Source of the DNA: Sulfurimonas sp. RIFCSPLOWO2_12_36_12
GTDB lineage: Bacteria > Campylobacterota > Campylobacteria > Campylobacterales > Sulfurimonadaceae
Assembly: GCA_001829675.1 (NCBI GenBank)
Contig: MIBZ01000014.1
Coordinates: 1 to 47,031 of the forward strand
Direction of reading: 5' to 3'
Length of the DNA stretch: 47,031 nucleotides
Of this stretch, positions 8,609-17,088 are shown piece by piece (positions within the stretch are counted from its first letter, which is position 1; every line of letters starts with the position of its first letter). A model generated the notes under the pieces. That model was not told the DNA's origin. It saw only the letters and a list, made by a program, of their open reading frames with translations, and did no database searches. Position numbers and translations under genes: made by a program.

Positions 8609-8625
8609 ATTGTTAGGAAAACAAT
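8609..8625 (+). other. Small hairpin downstream of the riboswitch candidate
   Basis: ATTGTT (8609-8614) and AACAAT (8620-8625) form a six-pair stem with loop AGGAA. The loop carries a purine-rich AGGA, but it is about 50 bases ahead of the next start codon, too far to be its ribosome binding site. It might be part of the expression platform of the aptamer; that is inference only. Confidence 0.25.
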
Positions 8626-8672
8626 GTTACAGCTATCTAAAAATTTAAAATCCCATAAGTCAGTATTGTAAA

Positions 8673-10193
8673 ATGATATTGCAAAAATTAAAAATTTATT
8701 TAAAAACAATTATTGAAACTCCATCGGTAGATTTTATATGGACCGAGGAGCGTAATCAAAAAATTTTTTCATACTTAAATGAACACTTCAAAGATATATC
8801 TCTTTCAAATATAGAAACTCAAGCAAAAATTAAACAAGCTTTTAAGGAGCACTTTGAATCAGTAGGCTATATTTTATTTAAAATGTCGCAAACTCAACTT
8901 CGTATTAAAATTTTTCCATATAAAATAGAGCCAAAAGATAGCATAAACATAGATGCGATTATTGATATTATAGACGAAAATGAAAATTTTATTCAATATG
9001 ATTACAACGGCAAAGATGATTTAATATGTCTGCAAAAAGAGTTAACTCTCTATCTGAGCCATTTTGTAAACAATATTACAAATGAAGAGATAAACAAAAA
9101 AGAACTTTTAAAATATGCAATCAGAGAGGCATTTGAGCTTCATAAAAGCGACATAATTATTATTAAAAACAGTCAAATATTTATAAAACTATTTGATAAC
9201 GACAATATACGCGAGGTACAAGAGGAAGAGAAAGGTACAATTGCAAATAGATTCAACGGGCTTGATGAGGAGGAGCTTAAATCATTTTATAACAATTTTT
9301 TCCTAAAAGATGAAAACAAAAATTTCTTCTATATTGTCGCAGAACAGTTTGTTGACATATATATGCTCGATAAAAAAATCAACAACATAACTTATGAAAA
9401 ATATGCTTTTTCATTTATTCAATCAATAATAACAGAAGAGTTAACAAACTCCTTTGACCATAACGATAATTTTTTTAAAGGATTTTCCGGATATATATTT
9501 AGAATTAATTTTAAAGAAGTATTTGGACATATCGCAACCTTATTACTCTCAGAAATAAGCGCATCAAACAGATATGTGATGGATTTTTTAAAATACTACT
9601 CTCTAAATATTGTAGTTTTAAACGGGCAAAAATATAAAGTTCCAGAGATAGAAGCGCCAAACGGATTAAAATGGAATGTTGTTTCTATGCTATCGATAGT
9701 TAAAATATACATTAAAACAGAAATTTCGCTAGAAGATATAAAAGATAAGATAGCTTTATTGCAAGAGAGCATCGTTGATTTTTATATTAATGGCATCTCT
9801 CCGGTAGAATATAATAGTAATATAAGCCAAGAGATAGAGAAGATATCACAAAGTTTAGTCTATGCCACAAAAAGACTAAATATATATACAGATACATTAA
9901 ATGGAACAAAAAATGATTCAGAAAAAGATGTTTTAAGAGATGATATTCAAAAGATAAAGCGTGAAATTCAGCTTTTAAAAGAGAGAAAAAGCAAGCTTGC
10001 ATCCAATATGGTCAACAAAACTAAACTTATCAAGTATAACAACATAAAAAGAGAGATTGACTCGCTTATAAGACGAGAGAAGAGTGAAGAGAAAATTTTA
10101 ATTCAAAATAGAGCTTCATATCTCTCAATAAAAAACTCTCTCGTAAAAGCACTTACATCAAAGAAAATGCTAATAGAAGAGAAAATAAGTTAA
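8673..10193 (+). CDS. Protein of unknown family with C-terminal coiled coil
   Basis: I do not recognise this 506-residue protein. It has no signal peptide or membrane segment. The first 380 residues or so are mixed alpha/beta, rich in Ile, Asn, Lys and Asp. Residues about 385-500 are strongly charged and helical (ISQEIEKISQSLVYATKRLN, IQKIKREIQLLKERKSKLAS) and should form a coiled coil. I see no nucleotide-binding, nuclease or signalling motif. Its leader carries the riboswitch candidate, so expression may respond to cyclic di-GMP or a related dinucleotide. It ends four bases inside the convergent glyS gene. Its AT content and low-complexity composition are somewhat higher than those of the housekeeping neighbours. 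Confidence 0.75.
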   Translation: MILQKLKIYLKTIIETPSVDFIWTEERNQKIFSYLNEHFKDISLSNIETQAKIKQAFKEHFESVGYILFKMSQTQLRIKIFPYKIEPKDSINIDAIIDIIDENENFIQYDYNGKDDLICLQKELTLYLSHFVNNITNEEINKKELLKYAIREAFELHKSDIIIIKNSQIFIKLFDNDNIREVQEEEKGTIANRFNGLDEEELKSFYNNFFLKDENKNFFYIVAEQFVDIYMLDKKINNITYEKYAFSFIQSIITEELTNSFDHNDNFFKGFSGYIFRINFKEVFGHIATLLLSEISASNRYVMDFLKYYSLNIVVLNGQKYKVPEIEAPNGLKWNVVSMLSIVKIYIKTEISLEDIKDKIALLQESIVDFYINGISPVEYNSNISQEIEKISQSLVYATKRLNIYTDTLNGTKNDSEKDVLRDDIQKIKREIQLLKERKSKLASNMVNKTKLIKYNNIKREIDSLIRREKSEEKILIQNRASYLSIKNSLVKALTSKKMLIEEKIS

Positions 10194-12217
10194 AAACTTA
10201 TATCTTTTATATCTGCAATTTTTAAAATACTTTTATAGATAGAAGCTACTAAAGATTTTCTGTTATTTTTTATAGCCTCATCCTCAGCATTTACCATTAC
10301 ATCATCAAAAAATTTATCAAGCTCAGGCTTGAGGCTAAAAAGTGCATCAAGCTCCTCTTCATAAGAAATATATTTCACTGCACAAACCTGACTGTATCTG
10401 CTAAATAGTGCTTCTTCTGCTTTTTCTTGAAATAGGCCGGCATCAACACTAAACTCATTTAACATGTCAATCTCTTTAGTAATATTTGCAACCCTTTTAA
10501 ATGTAGAGAAATATTCGCCGAAACCTTCACTATTTACCATAATATTCAAAGCTTCTATCTTCTTGCCAATGGCAAGCAATTCTCTCTCGCCCGAGGAGAG
10601 TACGGCTTCAACAATAGATGGATTTACTTTAAAATATTGTCTCAATCTCTCCAAAAAGAATGCCTCAAGTTTTGACATGTCAAACTCAGAATAACCTTGA
10701 CTTAAATCTGTTAAAGTTTTAACTATATCAAACTCAAAGTTATGCTCTTTTGTAACTCTTATAAGACCATTTACGGCACGACGCAGTGCAAAAGGGTCGC
10801 GTGAGCCTGTTGGAATCTGATTTACGCTAAATAGTCCCAAAAGAGTGTCTAGCTTTAAACTCATGGCAACAATTGCACTCATAGAAGTCGATGGAAGCGC
10901 GCTATCTTCTCCATCAGGTAGGTACTGCTCTTTTATGGCAGTTGCAACTTCATCGCTCTCCCCCAACGCTTTTGCATAATAACATCCCATAAGACCTTGA
11001 AGCTCTGTAAACTCATAAACCATTTCGCTCATCAAATCAGCTTTTGCGAGAGATATGGCACGATTTAGCATCTCTTTATTTGAGTCGTTTGGTTTGTACA
11101 TGTCAAAAAGAGTATTTGCAATTTTTCTCTCGCGCTCTATCTTATCGGCAACACTTCCAAGACCGTTCATAAAGACGACTTTTTCCAATCCGTTTGTACT
11201 AAGCCCCTTTTTCAAATCGTTATTGTAAAAGAAAAGTGCATCTGCCAAACGAGGGCGTAAAACTCTCTCATTACCTTCTATAACTTTTGAAAAATCATCT
11301 GTCAAAGCATTTGAAACTACAACAAATTTGTTTATTAACTTGCCCTCTTTAAAAACAGGAAAATACCTCTGGTGCTCTTTCATTGAAGTGATAATAACCT
11401 CAGGTGGAAGTTTTAAAAACTCTATATCAAACGAGCCTAAAATTGCCGTAGGATGTTCGGTAATAGCAACTACTTCATCTAGCAAATCTTCATCAATCTC
11501 TATCTTAACTCTGTTATTTTTTTCAAGAGATGCAAAGTTGTTTAAAATAGTCTCTCGTCTAAGCTCTGGAAAAAGGGTAACACCGCCATTTTGCAGTGTT
11601 TCAAAATACTCTTTTACACCGCTGATTTCCAAAGCCTCAAAATTGCTGATACGGTGTACAAATGTTTTACTTGAAGATTTTACGCCAAATAGCTCTACAT
11701 CTACCAACTCATCGCCAAAAAGTACATTTAACCAACGAATAGGACGGATAAAACTCTCATCCAAACTTCCCCATCTCATAGATTTTCCAAACTCTAATGA
11801 TTTTATCCACTCATCTATGATTGTTGGCAGAAGCAGAACCGACTCCCTGCCCTTTAAATCTTTTTTGTAGTAAAGAACTTCTTTGTTATCTTTCATAGTT
11901 TTAGAGATGTCATCTATGCCTACTCCGCACTTTTTTGCAAAACCATGAGCGGCAGGAGTTGGTTCGCCATCTTTGAATGCAACACTAATCGGGGCTCCGA
12001 AAAACTCCTCCACGCTGTCATCTTGCATAGTTTTAAACTCTCTATGCCAGATAACAAGGCGACGCGGAGTATAGTAAAATTCAAACTCGCACAAAAGTGA
12101 ATTTTTTTCTAAAATATCAGCATATTTTTTTTCAATGTTTTTTAATTCTTTTAAAAGCGGAACCGCAGGAAGTTCCTCTACGCCAATCTCTATCAGTAAT
12201 GGTTTTATCATAAACAT
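10190..12217 (-). CDS. glyS: Glycyl-tRNA synthetase beta subunit
   Basis: Beta subunit of the bacterial heterotetrameric glycyl-tRNA synthetase, needed for tRNA(Gly) recognition. The N-terminus LLIEIGVEELPAVPLLKEL is the family signature. Further hallmarks are YYTPRRLVIW, GFAKKCGV, SFIRPIRWLNVLFG, EHQRYFPVF and GSRDPFALRRAVNGLIRV near residue 475. The length of 675 residues is normal. The C-terminal region (about 570-675) matches the anticodon-binding part. The start may be the first Met or the third (MFMIKPLL), six bases later. The alpha subunit gene is not in the window. Convergent with the unknown 506-residue gene, overlapping by four bases. Confidence 0.96.
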   Translation of the reverse strand: MFMIKPLLIEIGVEELPAVPLLKELKNIEKKYADILEKNSLLCEFEFYYTPRRLVIWHREFKTMQDDSVEEFFGAPISVAFKDGEPTPAAHGFAKKCGVGIDDISKTMKDNKEVLYYKKDLKGRESVLLLPTIIDEWIKSLEFGKSMRWGSLDESFIRPIRWLNVLFGDELVDVELFGVKSSSKTFVHRISNFEALEISGVKEYFETLQNGGVTLFPELRRETILNNFASLEKNNRVKIEIDEDLLDEVVAITEHPTAILGSFDIEFLKLPPEVIITSMKEHQRYFPVFKEGKLINKFVVVSNALTDDFSKVIEGNERVLRPRLADALFFYNNDLKKGLSTNGLEKVVFMNGLGSVADKIERERKIANTLFDMYKPNDSNKEMLNRAISLAKADLMSEMVYEFTELQGLMGCYYAKALGESDEVATAIKEQYLPDGEDSALPSTSMSAIVAMSLKLDTLLGLFSVNQIPTGSRDPFALRRAVNGLIRVTKEHNFEFDIVKTLTDLSQGYSEFDMSKLEAFFLERLRQYFKVNPSIVEAVLSSGERELLAIGKKIEALNIMVNSEGFGEYFSTFKRVANITKEIDMLNEFSVDAGLFQEKAEEALFSRYSQVCAVKYISYEEELDALFSLKPELDKFFDDVMVNAEDEAIKNNRKSLVASIYKSILKIADIKDISF

Positions 12218-12375
12218 ACTCTTTGTTTCAATATTAATAGCGCGATTTTATCTATTTTTTTGTTAAATGCTTATAAATTAAATAAAACTTAATCAAGACA
12301 AATAAACTCTTATTAATGTTTTTTATAAATGATATTAGAGTTACAATGCCGGACAAAAAAAATAAAGGAATTAAT

Positions 12376-12762
12376 ATGCCAACAATCAATCGTTATGTAG
12401 ATATAGATACCGTAGAAAGAGAAAGTAAAAAAGATTATATTGACCGTCACTCACCGTTTATCCACTGTGCTGATACAGCAAAACATGGAGAAATATTTTC
12501 TGTGACTGTAAAAATGGGTAACGAATATACTCATCCGGATGATTTCGATCACTACATTGCAAATATTGCACTTTATAATGGTGAAGTTCTTTTAGCAAGA
12601 GCTGATTTTGTAGCCGGTACTTTAGGAAATGAGAAATCTCATACTACTGTTACTTTCAATATCAGACCAATGGGTAAAAAATTAAATCTTGTTGCTCATG
12701 CATACTGTACAAAACATGGTGTGTGGGAATCAACTCCTGTTATAGTAGAGGTTGCTGAGTAG
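12376..12762 (+). CDS. Superoxide reductase (neelaredoxin/desulfoferrodoxin type, one-iron)
   Basis: Reduces superoxide to peroxide at a mononuclear Fe(His)4(Cys) centre in the cytoplasm. The 128 residues contain the SORL-fold ligand pattern: YIDRHSPFIHC, then YTHPDDFDHYI, then AYCTKHGVWES, which supplies the cysteine and last histidine. No N-terminal cysteine cluster of a desulforedoxin domain is present, so it is the one-iron class. I choose ATG 12376 because AAAGGAA lies at 12364-12370, eight or so bases ahead, and homologues begin near this point; a longer frame to ATG 12316 has no ribosome binding site. Monocistronic, followed by a strong terminator. It fits a microaerobic or anaerobic lifestyle. 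Confidence 0.92.
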   Translation: MPTINRYVDIDTVERESKKDYIDRHSPFIHCADTAKHGEIFSVTVKMGNEYTHPDDFDHYIANIALYNGEVLLARADFVAGTLGNEKSHTTVTFNIRPMGKKLNLVAHAYCTKHGVWESTPVIVEVAE

Positions 12763-12764
12763 TA

Positions 12765-12792
12765 TTAAAGAGGCTTATTTAAGCCTCTTTAA
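12765..12792. terminator. Bidirectional intrinsic terminator
   Basis: TTAAAGAGGCTTA (12765-12777) and TAAGCCTCTTTAA (12780-12792) are perfect inverted repeats of 13 bases with a tiny loop, flanked by A-rich and T-rich ends. It serves the superoxide reductase gene and the convergent GH17 gene; the stop codon of the latter lies inside the hairpin. Confidence 0.88.
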
Positions 12793-14720
12793 TTATCTTT
12801 AATTAGTTTACTTTTATTATTAAATGCTTTTAAAACAAGAAACATAGACAAAACAAACGCTGCTGAACCAAGAGATGCGTTAAACAACAAAACAGCTCCC
12901 ATACTAACGAAGAGTGACAATACAGAGAGATATCTATTGTTTGCAAAAAATGCGACAACAGCAACAATTACTGCAAAAATCTCCAATCTCCCAAGATGTA
13001 AAAATTTTGCCAACGATTCTCTTATAACACAGAGAGCGGAATCCACAGAAACACTGCACTCAGCCGCAAAATCGCTATTTGCCAAATAACTAGATTTTAA
13101 ATAGGTAAAGAATACAAAAAACAGCACTATATACAATGCAAAATTTTTAAGTTCGCTATATGCTATTTTTTTGCTGCCGCTATATAAAATATATGCAAAT
13201 CCCAGTGAGATTAAAATCCATACATCTGAAAAAGTATTTAGATATGTTTCGTTTATAAAAATAGTAATTGTCGTTAATAGAAGAATCAAGGAAGATGCTT
13301 TTCCAAATTTGCCAAAATCAATATCCTCAAATTTGCCTCTATAAAGCCACAAAAAGGAGATAACCGAGATACTGAAGATATATATCTCGAAATTTCTATA
13401 TCTTCCCTCATAAGCAAGTGCGATGCTTGAGATGAGAACAAAAACAAAAGAGATATAAAACAGTACCTTTTGATTTAAAATTTTCTCCAAAGTTGCGATT
13501 TGCGGTTTTTTGCCATACGCAATGTGGTAGAGTAAAAAATAGTATATAAGCAGGTGTGTTATAACGACAAGAACTGCCCACAATAGTTCTATACTGGTTC
13601 TGACAGTAACGCTGTACTGCTCAATTTGAAGCATAAATAAAATAGCAAAAAGAGTATTAATCGAGCTAAATATAACTATCTTTTTAGTCGAGAGAGTTGA
13701 GCTTTTTAATAAAAAAGAAAATGCTAAAACAAGAAAAATTGAACCCAGCGCCAACGGTTTATAGTTTGGAAAGTTTGAAACATCGCCGTCAAAAACTTTT
13801 TTATCGACTCTATTTTTATCAAAAAGTCCCCAAAAACCGCCGACTGCACCCTCGCTTACTCTTTTCCACGGTTGGTCAAACGCTTCTATAATATTATATT
13901 TCCACCCCTCTTTTTCGGCTAATTTTACAAACTCTCTAACAAAAACTGCTTGATTTATTTTGCTTGGAACGGCATCTTCTCTCATTCTGCCCTCTGACGG
14001 CCAGCCTGTTTCGCCTATTAATATATTTTTATCTTTTAAAATGGCTTCTACTTCACCTCTTACATCTGCCAAATGACCGATTGATTGGCTAATATTCATC
14101 GGGTCATCTTCCCAATACGGCAAAATATGAATCGTTACAAAATCAGTTACTTCTCTTATTTTAGGATGTTTAACCCAAAATTCCCAGACATCTGCGTATG
14201 TAACCTCGGTATTTGGAAGTGCTTCTTTTACCTGCTTAATGTAACCTGCCAACACTGTCTCTGAAACATCACCACGGAGTAAAACTTCGTTTCCTACGAT
14301 AACCGCTTTAACTATATCTTGATTTTCATTTGCAAGTTTAATAAGCGCGTTTATCTCTTTTTGTGTTAAAACTTTATCACTGCTTACCCATGCACCCATG
14401 AGCATTTTTAGACCATTCTCTCTGGCTATTTTTGGAACCATCTCCAACCCAACTGTTGAATAAGTTCTAATACAGTCCGTATATTTTGCAAGCAGAACCA
14501 AATCTTCTCTCACCAAATCCTCTGAAATCGCCAACTTACTATCAAATGGTGATTGATCTTTTGAAAAAGGCGCATAAGAGACACATTGAAGTTTTGAAAA
14601 AGAGTTTTTATGCCCCAATGGCACCCCGTTATCTTTTAAAACAAAAACTTCCCCGACTAAATACCAAAATAGAGTTACTACGGCGATGCTTGAGAGGATT
14701 GCTAATATTTTTTTTGTCAC
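12789..14720 (-). CDS. GH17-domain membrane protein (beta-1,3-glucan hydrolase/transglycosylase type)
   Basis: A 643-residue protein with a membrane anchor (about 5-25), an extracytoplasmic glycoside hydrolase family 17 domain (about 43-325) and nine or ten membrane segments after residue 330. The two GH17 catalytic glutamates are visible: acid/base Glu145 in IVGNEVLLRGD and nucleophile Glu237 in LIGETGWPSEG; AFDQPWK and GGFWGLFD follow as expected. Bacterial GH17 enzymes described so far act on beta-1,3-glucans and often transglycosylate, as in cyclic glucan synthesis. No GT2 synthase is adjacent, so the substrate is open. It lies 26 bases downstream of the GGDEF-EAL gene on the same strand and is probably cotranscribed with it. 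Confidence 0.85.
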   Translation of the reverse strand: MTKKILAILSSIAVVTLFWYLVGEVFVLKDNGVPLGHKNSFSKLQCVSYAPFSKDQSPFDSKLAISEDLVREDLVLLAKYTDCIRTYSTVGLEMVPKIARENGLKMLMGAWVSSDKVLTQKEINALIKLANENQDIVKAVIVGNEVLLRGDVSETVLAGYIKQVKEALPNTEVTYADVWEFWVKHPKIREVTDFVTIHILPYWEDDPMNISQSIGHLADVRGEVEAILKDKNILIGETGWPSEGRMREDAVPSKINQAVFVREFVKLAEKEGWKYNIIEAFDQPWKRVSEGAVGGFWGLFDKNRVDKKVFDGDVSNFPNYKPLALGSIFLVLAFSFLLKSSTLSTKKIVIFSSINTLFAILFMLQIEQYSVTVRTSIELLWAVLVVITHLLIYYFLLYHIAYGKKPQIATLEKILNQKVLFYISFVFVLISSIALAYEGRYRNFEIYIFSISVISFLWLYRGKFEDIDFGKFGKASSLILLLTTITIFINETYLNTFSDVWILISLGFAYILYSGSKKIAYSELKNFALYIVLFFVFFTYLKSSYLANSDFAAECSVSVDSALCVIRESLAKFLHLGRLEIFAVIVAVVAFFANNRYLSVLSLFVSMGAVLLFNASLGSAAFVLSMFLVLKAFNNKSKLIKDN

Positions 14721-14746
14721 TATTTTCCTTTTTCTATTTTAAAAAA

Positions 14747-16333
14747 CTAATTTTTTGATAAACTTATGGATGGCTCATCTATATAAAACCCTTGAGCGTA
14801 ATCAACTCCCAAATCTTTTACAATATCCATTATTACACTTGAATGAACATATTCTGCTATTGTTTTAATACCCAATTTTTTTGCAAAATCGACGATGGTT
14901 TCCACTACAAAAAATGCATTTTTATCGACATCGATGTTTTGAACTAAAGAGCCGTCTATCTTTATAAAATCAGCACTCATTCTAGTTAAATACCCGAAGT
15001 TTGAGTATCCGCTGCCAAAATCATCTATGGCTATTTTCGCACCGTATCTTTTTATCTCTGAAATAAAACGGTCAACTTTTTTAAAATCCTCAACTGCATC
15101 AGATTCAAGCAGTTCAAAAATAACTCTTTTTGAAGCTTTTGAATTTTTTAACTTCTCTATAATAAAGTTAAAAATTTCACTGCTCATAATATCATCAATG
15201 GAGAGATTTATGCCAAATTCAAATTCGCTATTCTCAAATGTTTCAAAAGACTTGTCAATTATTGTTTTTGTTATAACCTTATAAACTTTTATCTTTTTCG
15301 CCACAGGTATAAAAATGGCCGGTGACAACATTTTTCCATTTTTGTCCATGAGTCTTGCCAAGCACTCATACTTTTTTATCTCTGATGTTTTAGAGTCTAC
15401 TATAGCTTGGTAGTATGGCATAATATTTAGGTTTTCAACAGCATCCCTGACAATGCTTGATAGATTTAAATTTCTCTCATACTCATTTTCAAAATTCATT
15501 CTATCTTCATATATCCAAAATTTTGCACCTACTTCTTTTGCGTATTTTAGTGCCATTGAAACTTTTGAAAATATGTTTTTATTATCTCTATTTGTAGATG
15601 ATGCCAATGTAAAATCTACATATATATTAATATTTTGGTACTCAATAACGATATTTTTTATCTTTTTGTAAAGATTCTCTAGATACTCTTTTAGCTCATA
15701 AAACCCGATATCTCTGTCTATTATAAAAGCAAATTCATCACCTGATAATTTATAAATATAATGTTCTGAAATTTTTTCCTGAAGATATTTTCCAACTCTT
15801 TCAATCACATAATCCCCAACAATATAGCCGTAAAAATTGTTAATTGTTTGAAAATTATCTATATTAAATATAACCAAAGCAAATTTATCATGATCATCCA
15901 AATCACTTCTAAGTTTATAGGTATTTGGAAGATTTGTGAGATGATCCGTAAAGTATCTGCTAAAGAGCTTATTTCTATACTCTCCTATAGCTGACTCTTT
16001 TTGCGTTGTTTGTACTGAGAGTTCTTGAAGTATTTCATTTTCTAGATTTTTTTTATCAATCTCTTTGTTTGTGGAATATATTGTTAATTCTGTTTTTGTT
16101 TTATCGCTATGTTTGAGTAAAACGATTTTTGCTTGAGGAAATATATTGTTTAATTCTGTTTTTAAACTTTGAACTAAAACAGTATTATGCATAAAAGAGA
16201 CTATATGAATTAAAATATTCTCTTTGTCTATATTTTTGACATTTTCCAGTATTTTCTGTATTTCTCTTGAAGATGTTAATGTGAAATTGTTTATCTCTAA
16301 CATATCATTTTCTATATTCAAATTGTTCTCCAA
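14747..16333 (-). CDS. GGDEF-EAL protein, probable cyclic di-GMP phosphodiesterase
   Basis: Cytoplasmic protein of 528 residues without membrane segments. Residues about 1-110 form a domain faintly like a FIST N-terminal region; GGDEF is at about 130-275 and EAL at about 285-525. The GGDEF signature reads KLSGDEF (first Gly to Ser) and keeps the acidic pair. The EAL catalytic set looks complete: YECLARL for EALLR, NLSIDD, IFELLES, AIDDFGSGYSNF, FIKIDG, IAEYVHS and AQGFYID. It should therefore hydrolyse cyclic di-GMP, while cyclase activity is uncertain. It lacks the transmembrane and periplasmic parts of LapD. The GH17 gene follows on the same strand, suggesting signalling linked to an exopolysaccharide. 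Confidence 0.9.
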   Translation of the reverse strand: MENNLNIENDMLEINNFTLTSSREIQKILENVKNIDKENILIHIVSFMHNTVLVQSLKTELNNIFPQAKIVLLKHSDKTKTELTIYSTNKEIDKKNLENEILQELSVQTTQKESAIGEYRNKLFSRYFTDHLTNLPNTYKLRSDLDDHDKFALVIFNIDNFQTINNFYGYIVGDYVIERVGKYLQEKISEHYIYKLSGDEFAFIIDRDIGFYELKEYLENLYKKIKNIVIEYQNINIYVDFTLASSTNRDNKNIFSKVSMALKYAKEVGAKFWIYEDRMNFENEYERNLNLSSIVRDAVENLNIMPYYQAIVDSKTSEIKKYECLARLMDKNGKMLSPAIFIPVAKKIKVYKVITKTIIDKSFETFENSEFEFGINLSIDDIMSSEIFNFIIEKLKNSKASKRVIFELLESDAVEDFKKVDRFISEIKRYGAKIAIDDFGSGYSNFGYLTRMSADFIKIDGSLVQNIDVDKNAFFVVETIVDFAKKLGIKTIAEYVHSSVIMDIVKDLGVDYAQGFYIDEPSISLSKN

Positions 16334-16431
16334 AAATACTTTGTCTAATTCTAGCTGAAAAATATAAAGTAAATTTTAACCACACTTTAAATATACTCAC
16401 AACTATGTTCTAATTGCAAAAAAGGCTAACA

Positions 16432-17088
16432 TTGAAGTCATTTCAAAATTTACTTCTCTTACAAAATCTATATCGGCTAAAAGCTCTTGGTTTTGAGTAT
16501 AGCGATTCATTTTCTGTAAATCAAATAAGTTCAAATGAAAAGCCTCGTAATCTTGATGAATTAACAAAAAACATATCTACATGTCACTTATGCGACCTTA
16601 GCAAATCAAGAACACAAAGTATGAGCGGTTTTGGAAATCCAAATGCCGATATAATGATAATTGATTATACAGTTTCATTAGGTGAAGACAGCACAAACTC
16701 TTACTATTGCGGCAGAAGCGGTGAGATTTTAACAAATATGATAGAAAATGTTTTAGGCTTAAAGACAAAAGATTTATACTTTACACATGCCATAAAATGC
16801 AAGCCGTTAAATTCAAATACTCCGTCAACTTCCGAGTGGGATTCATGCAAAGATTACCTATTTTCACAAATAGAATTTGTAAAACCAAAAGTAGTCATAA
16901 CTTTAGGTAAGGATGCTTATGCTAAAGTTACATCAGAAGATGATAATTTTCAAAGCGTAAGAGGACATGTTATAGACTTTAAAGATTATAAATTAATTCC
17001 AATTTACCATCCGAACCATCTGCTTAGAAATCCGGATGACAAAAAAATTGCATTTAATGACCTAAAAACCATAAAGAGTTGCCTATGA
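16432..17088 (+). CDS. Uracil-DNA glycosylase family 4-like protein with divergent motif 1
   Basis: Family 4/5 uracil-DNA glycosylases are iron-sulfur enzymes that remove uracil from DNA. The four [4Fe-4S] cysteines are visible: the CHLC pair, KCKP, and WDSCKDY. Motif 3 is present as YHPNHLLRNP. Motif 1, normally GEAPG-x4-D with the catalytic acidic residue, reads DYTVSLGED, so GEAPG is lost although spacing to CGRSGEILTNMI is kept. Activity may be altered. I choose TTG 16432 (MKSFQNLL) because AAGG lies six bases before it; TTG 16414 in the same frame has no such site. The stop overlaps the next ATG by ATGA. It is divergent from the GGDEF-EAL gene. Confidence 0.82.
   Translation: MKSFQNLLLLQNLYRLKALGFEYSDSFSVNQISSNEKPRNLDELTKNISTCHLCDLSKSRTQSMSGFGNPNADIMIIDYTVSLGEDSTNSYYCGRSGEILTNMIENVLGLKTKDLYFTHAIKCKPLNSNTPSTSEWDSCKDYLFSQIEFVKPKVVITLGKDAYAKVTSEDDNFQSVRGHVIDFKDYKLIPIYHPNHLLRNPDDKKIAFNDLKTIKSCL

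Noticed and set aside
8513..8640. Small signal recognition particle RNA
   Set aside because: The region has a GGAAAG-like stretch but lacks the GTCAGG-CCGGAAGGAAGCAGC core of SRP RNA; the GEMM-I layout fits much better.
12316..12375. Longer N-terminus for the superoxide reductase
   Set aside because: The upstream ATG at 12316 has no ribosome binding site and adds 20 residues not expected in the family; ATG 12376 has AAAGGAA.
14747..16333. LapD, the cyclic di-GMP receptor for the adhesins
   Set aside because: It has GGDEF and EAL domains but no membrane segments or periplasmic output domain, and its EAL catalytic residues look intact, unlike LapD.
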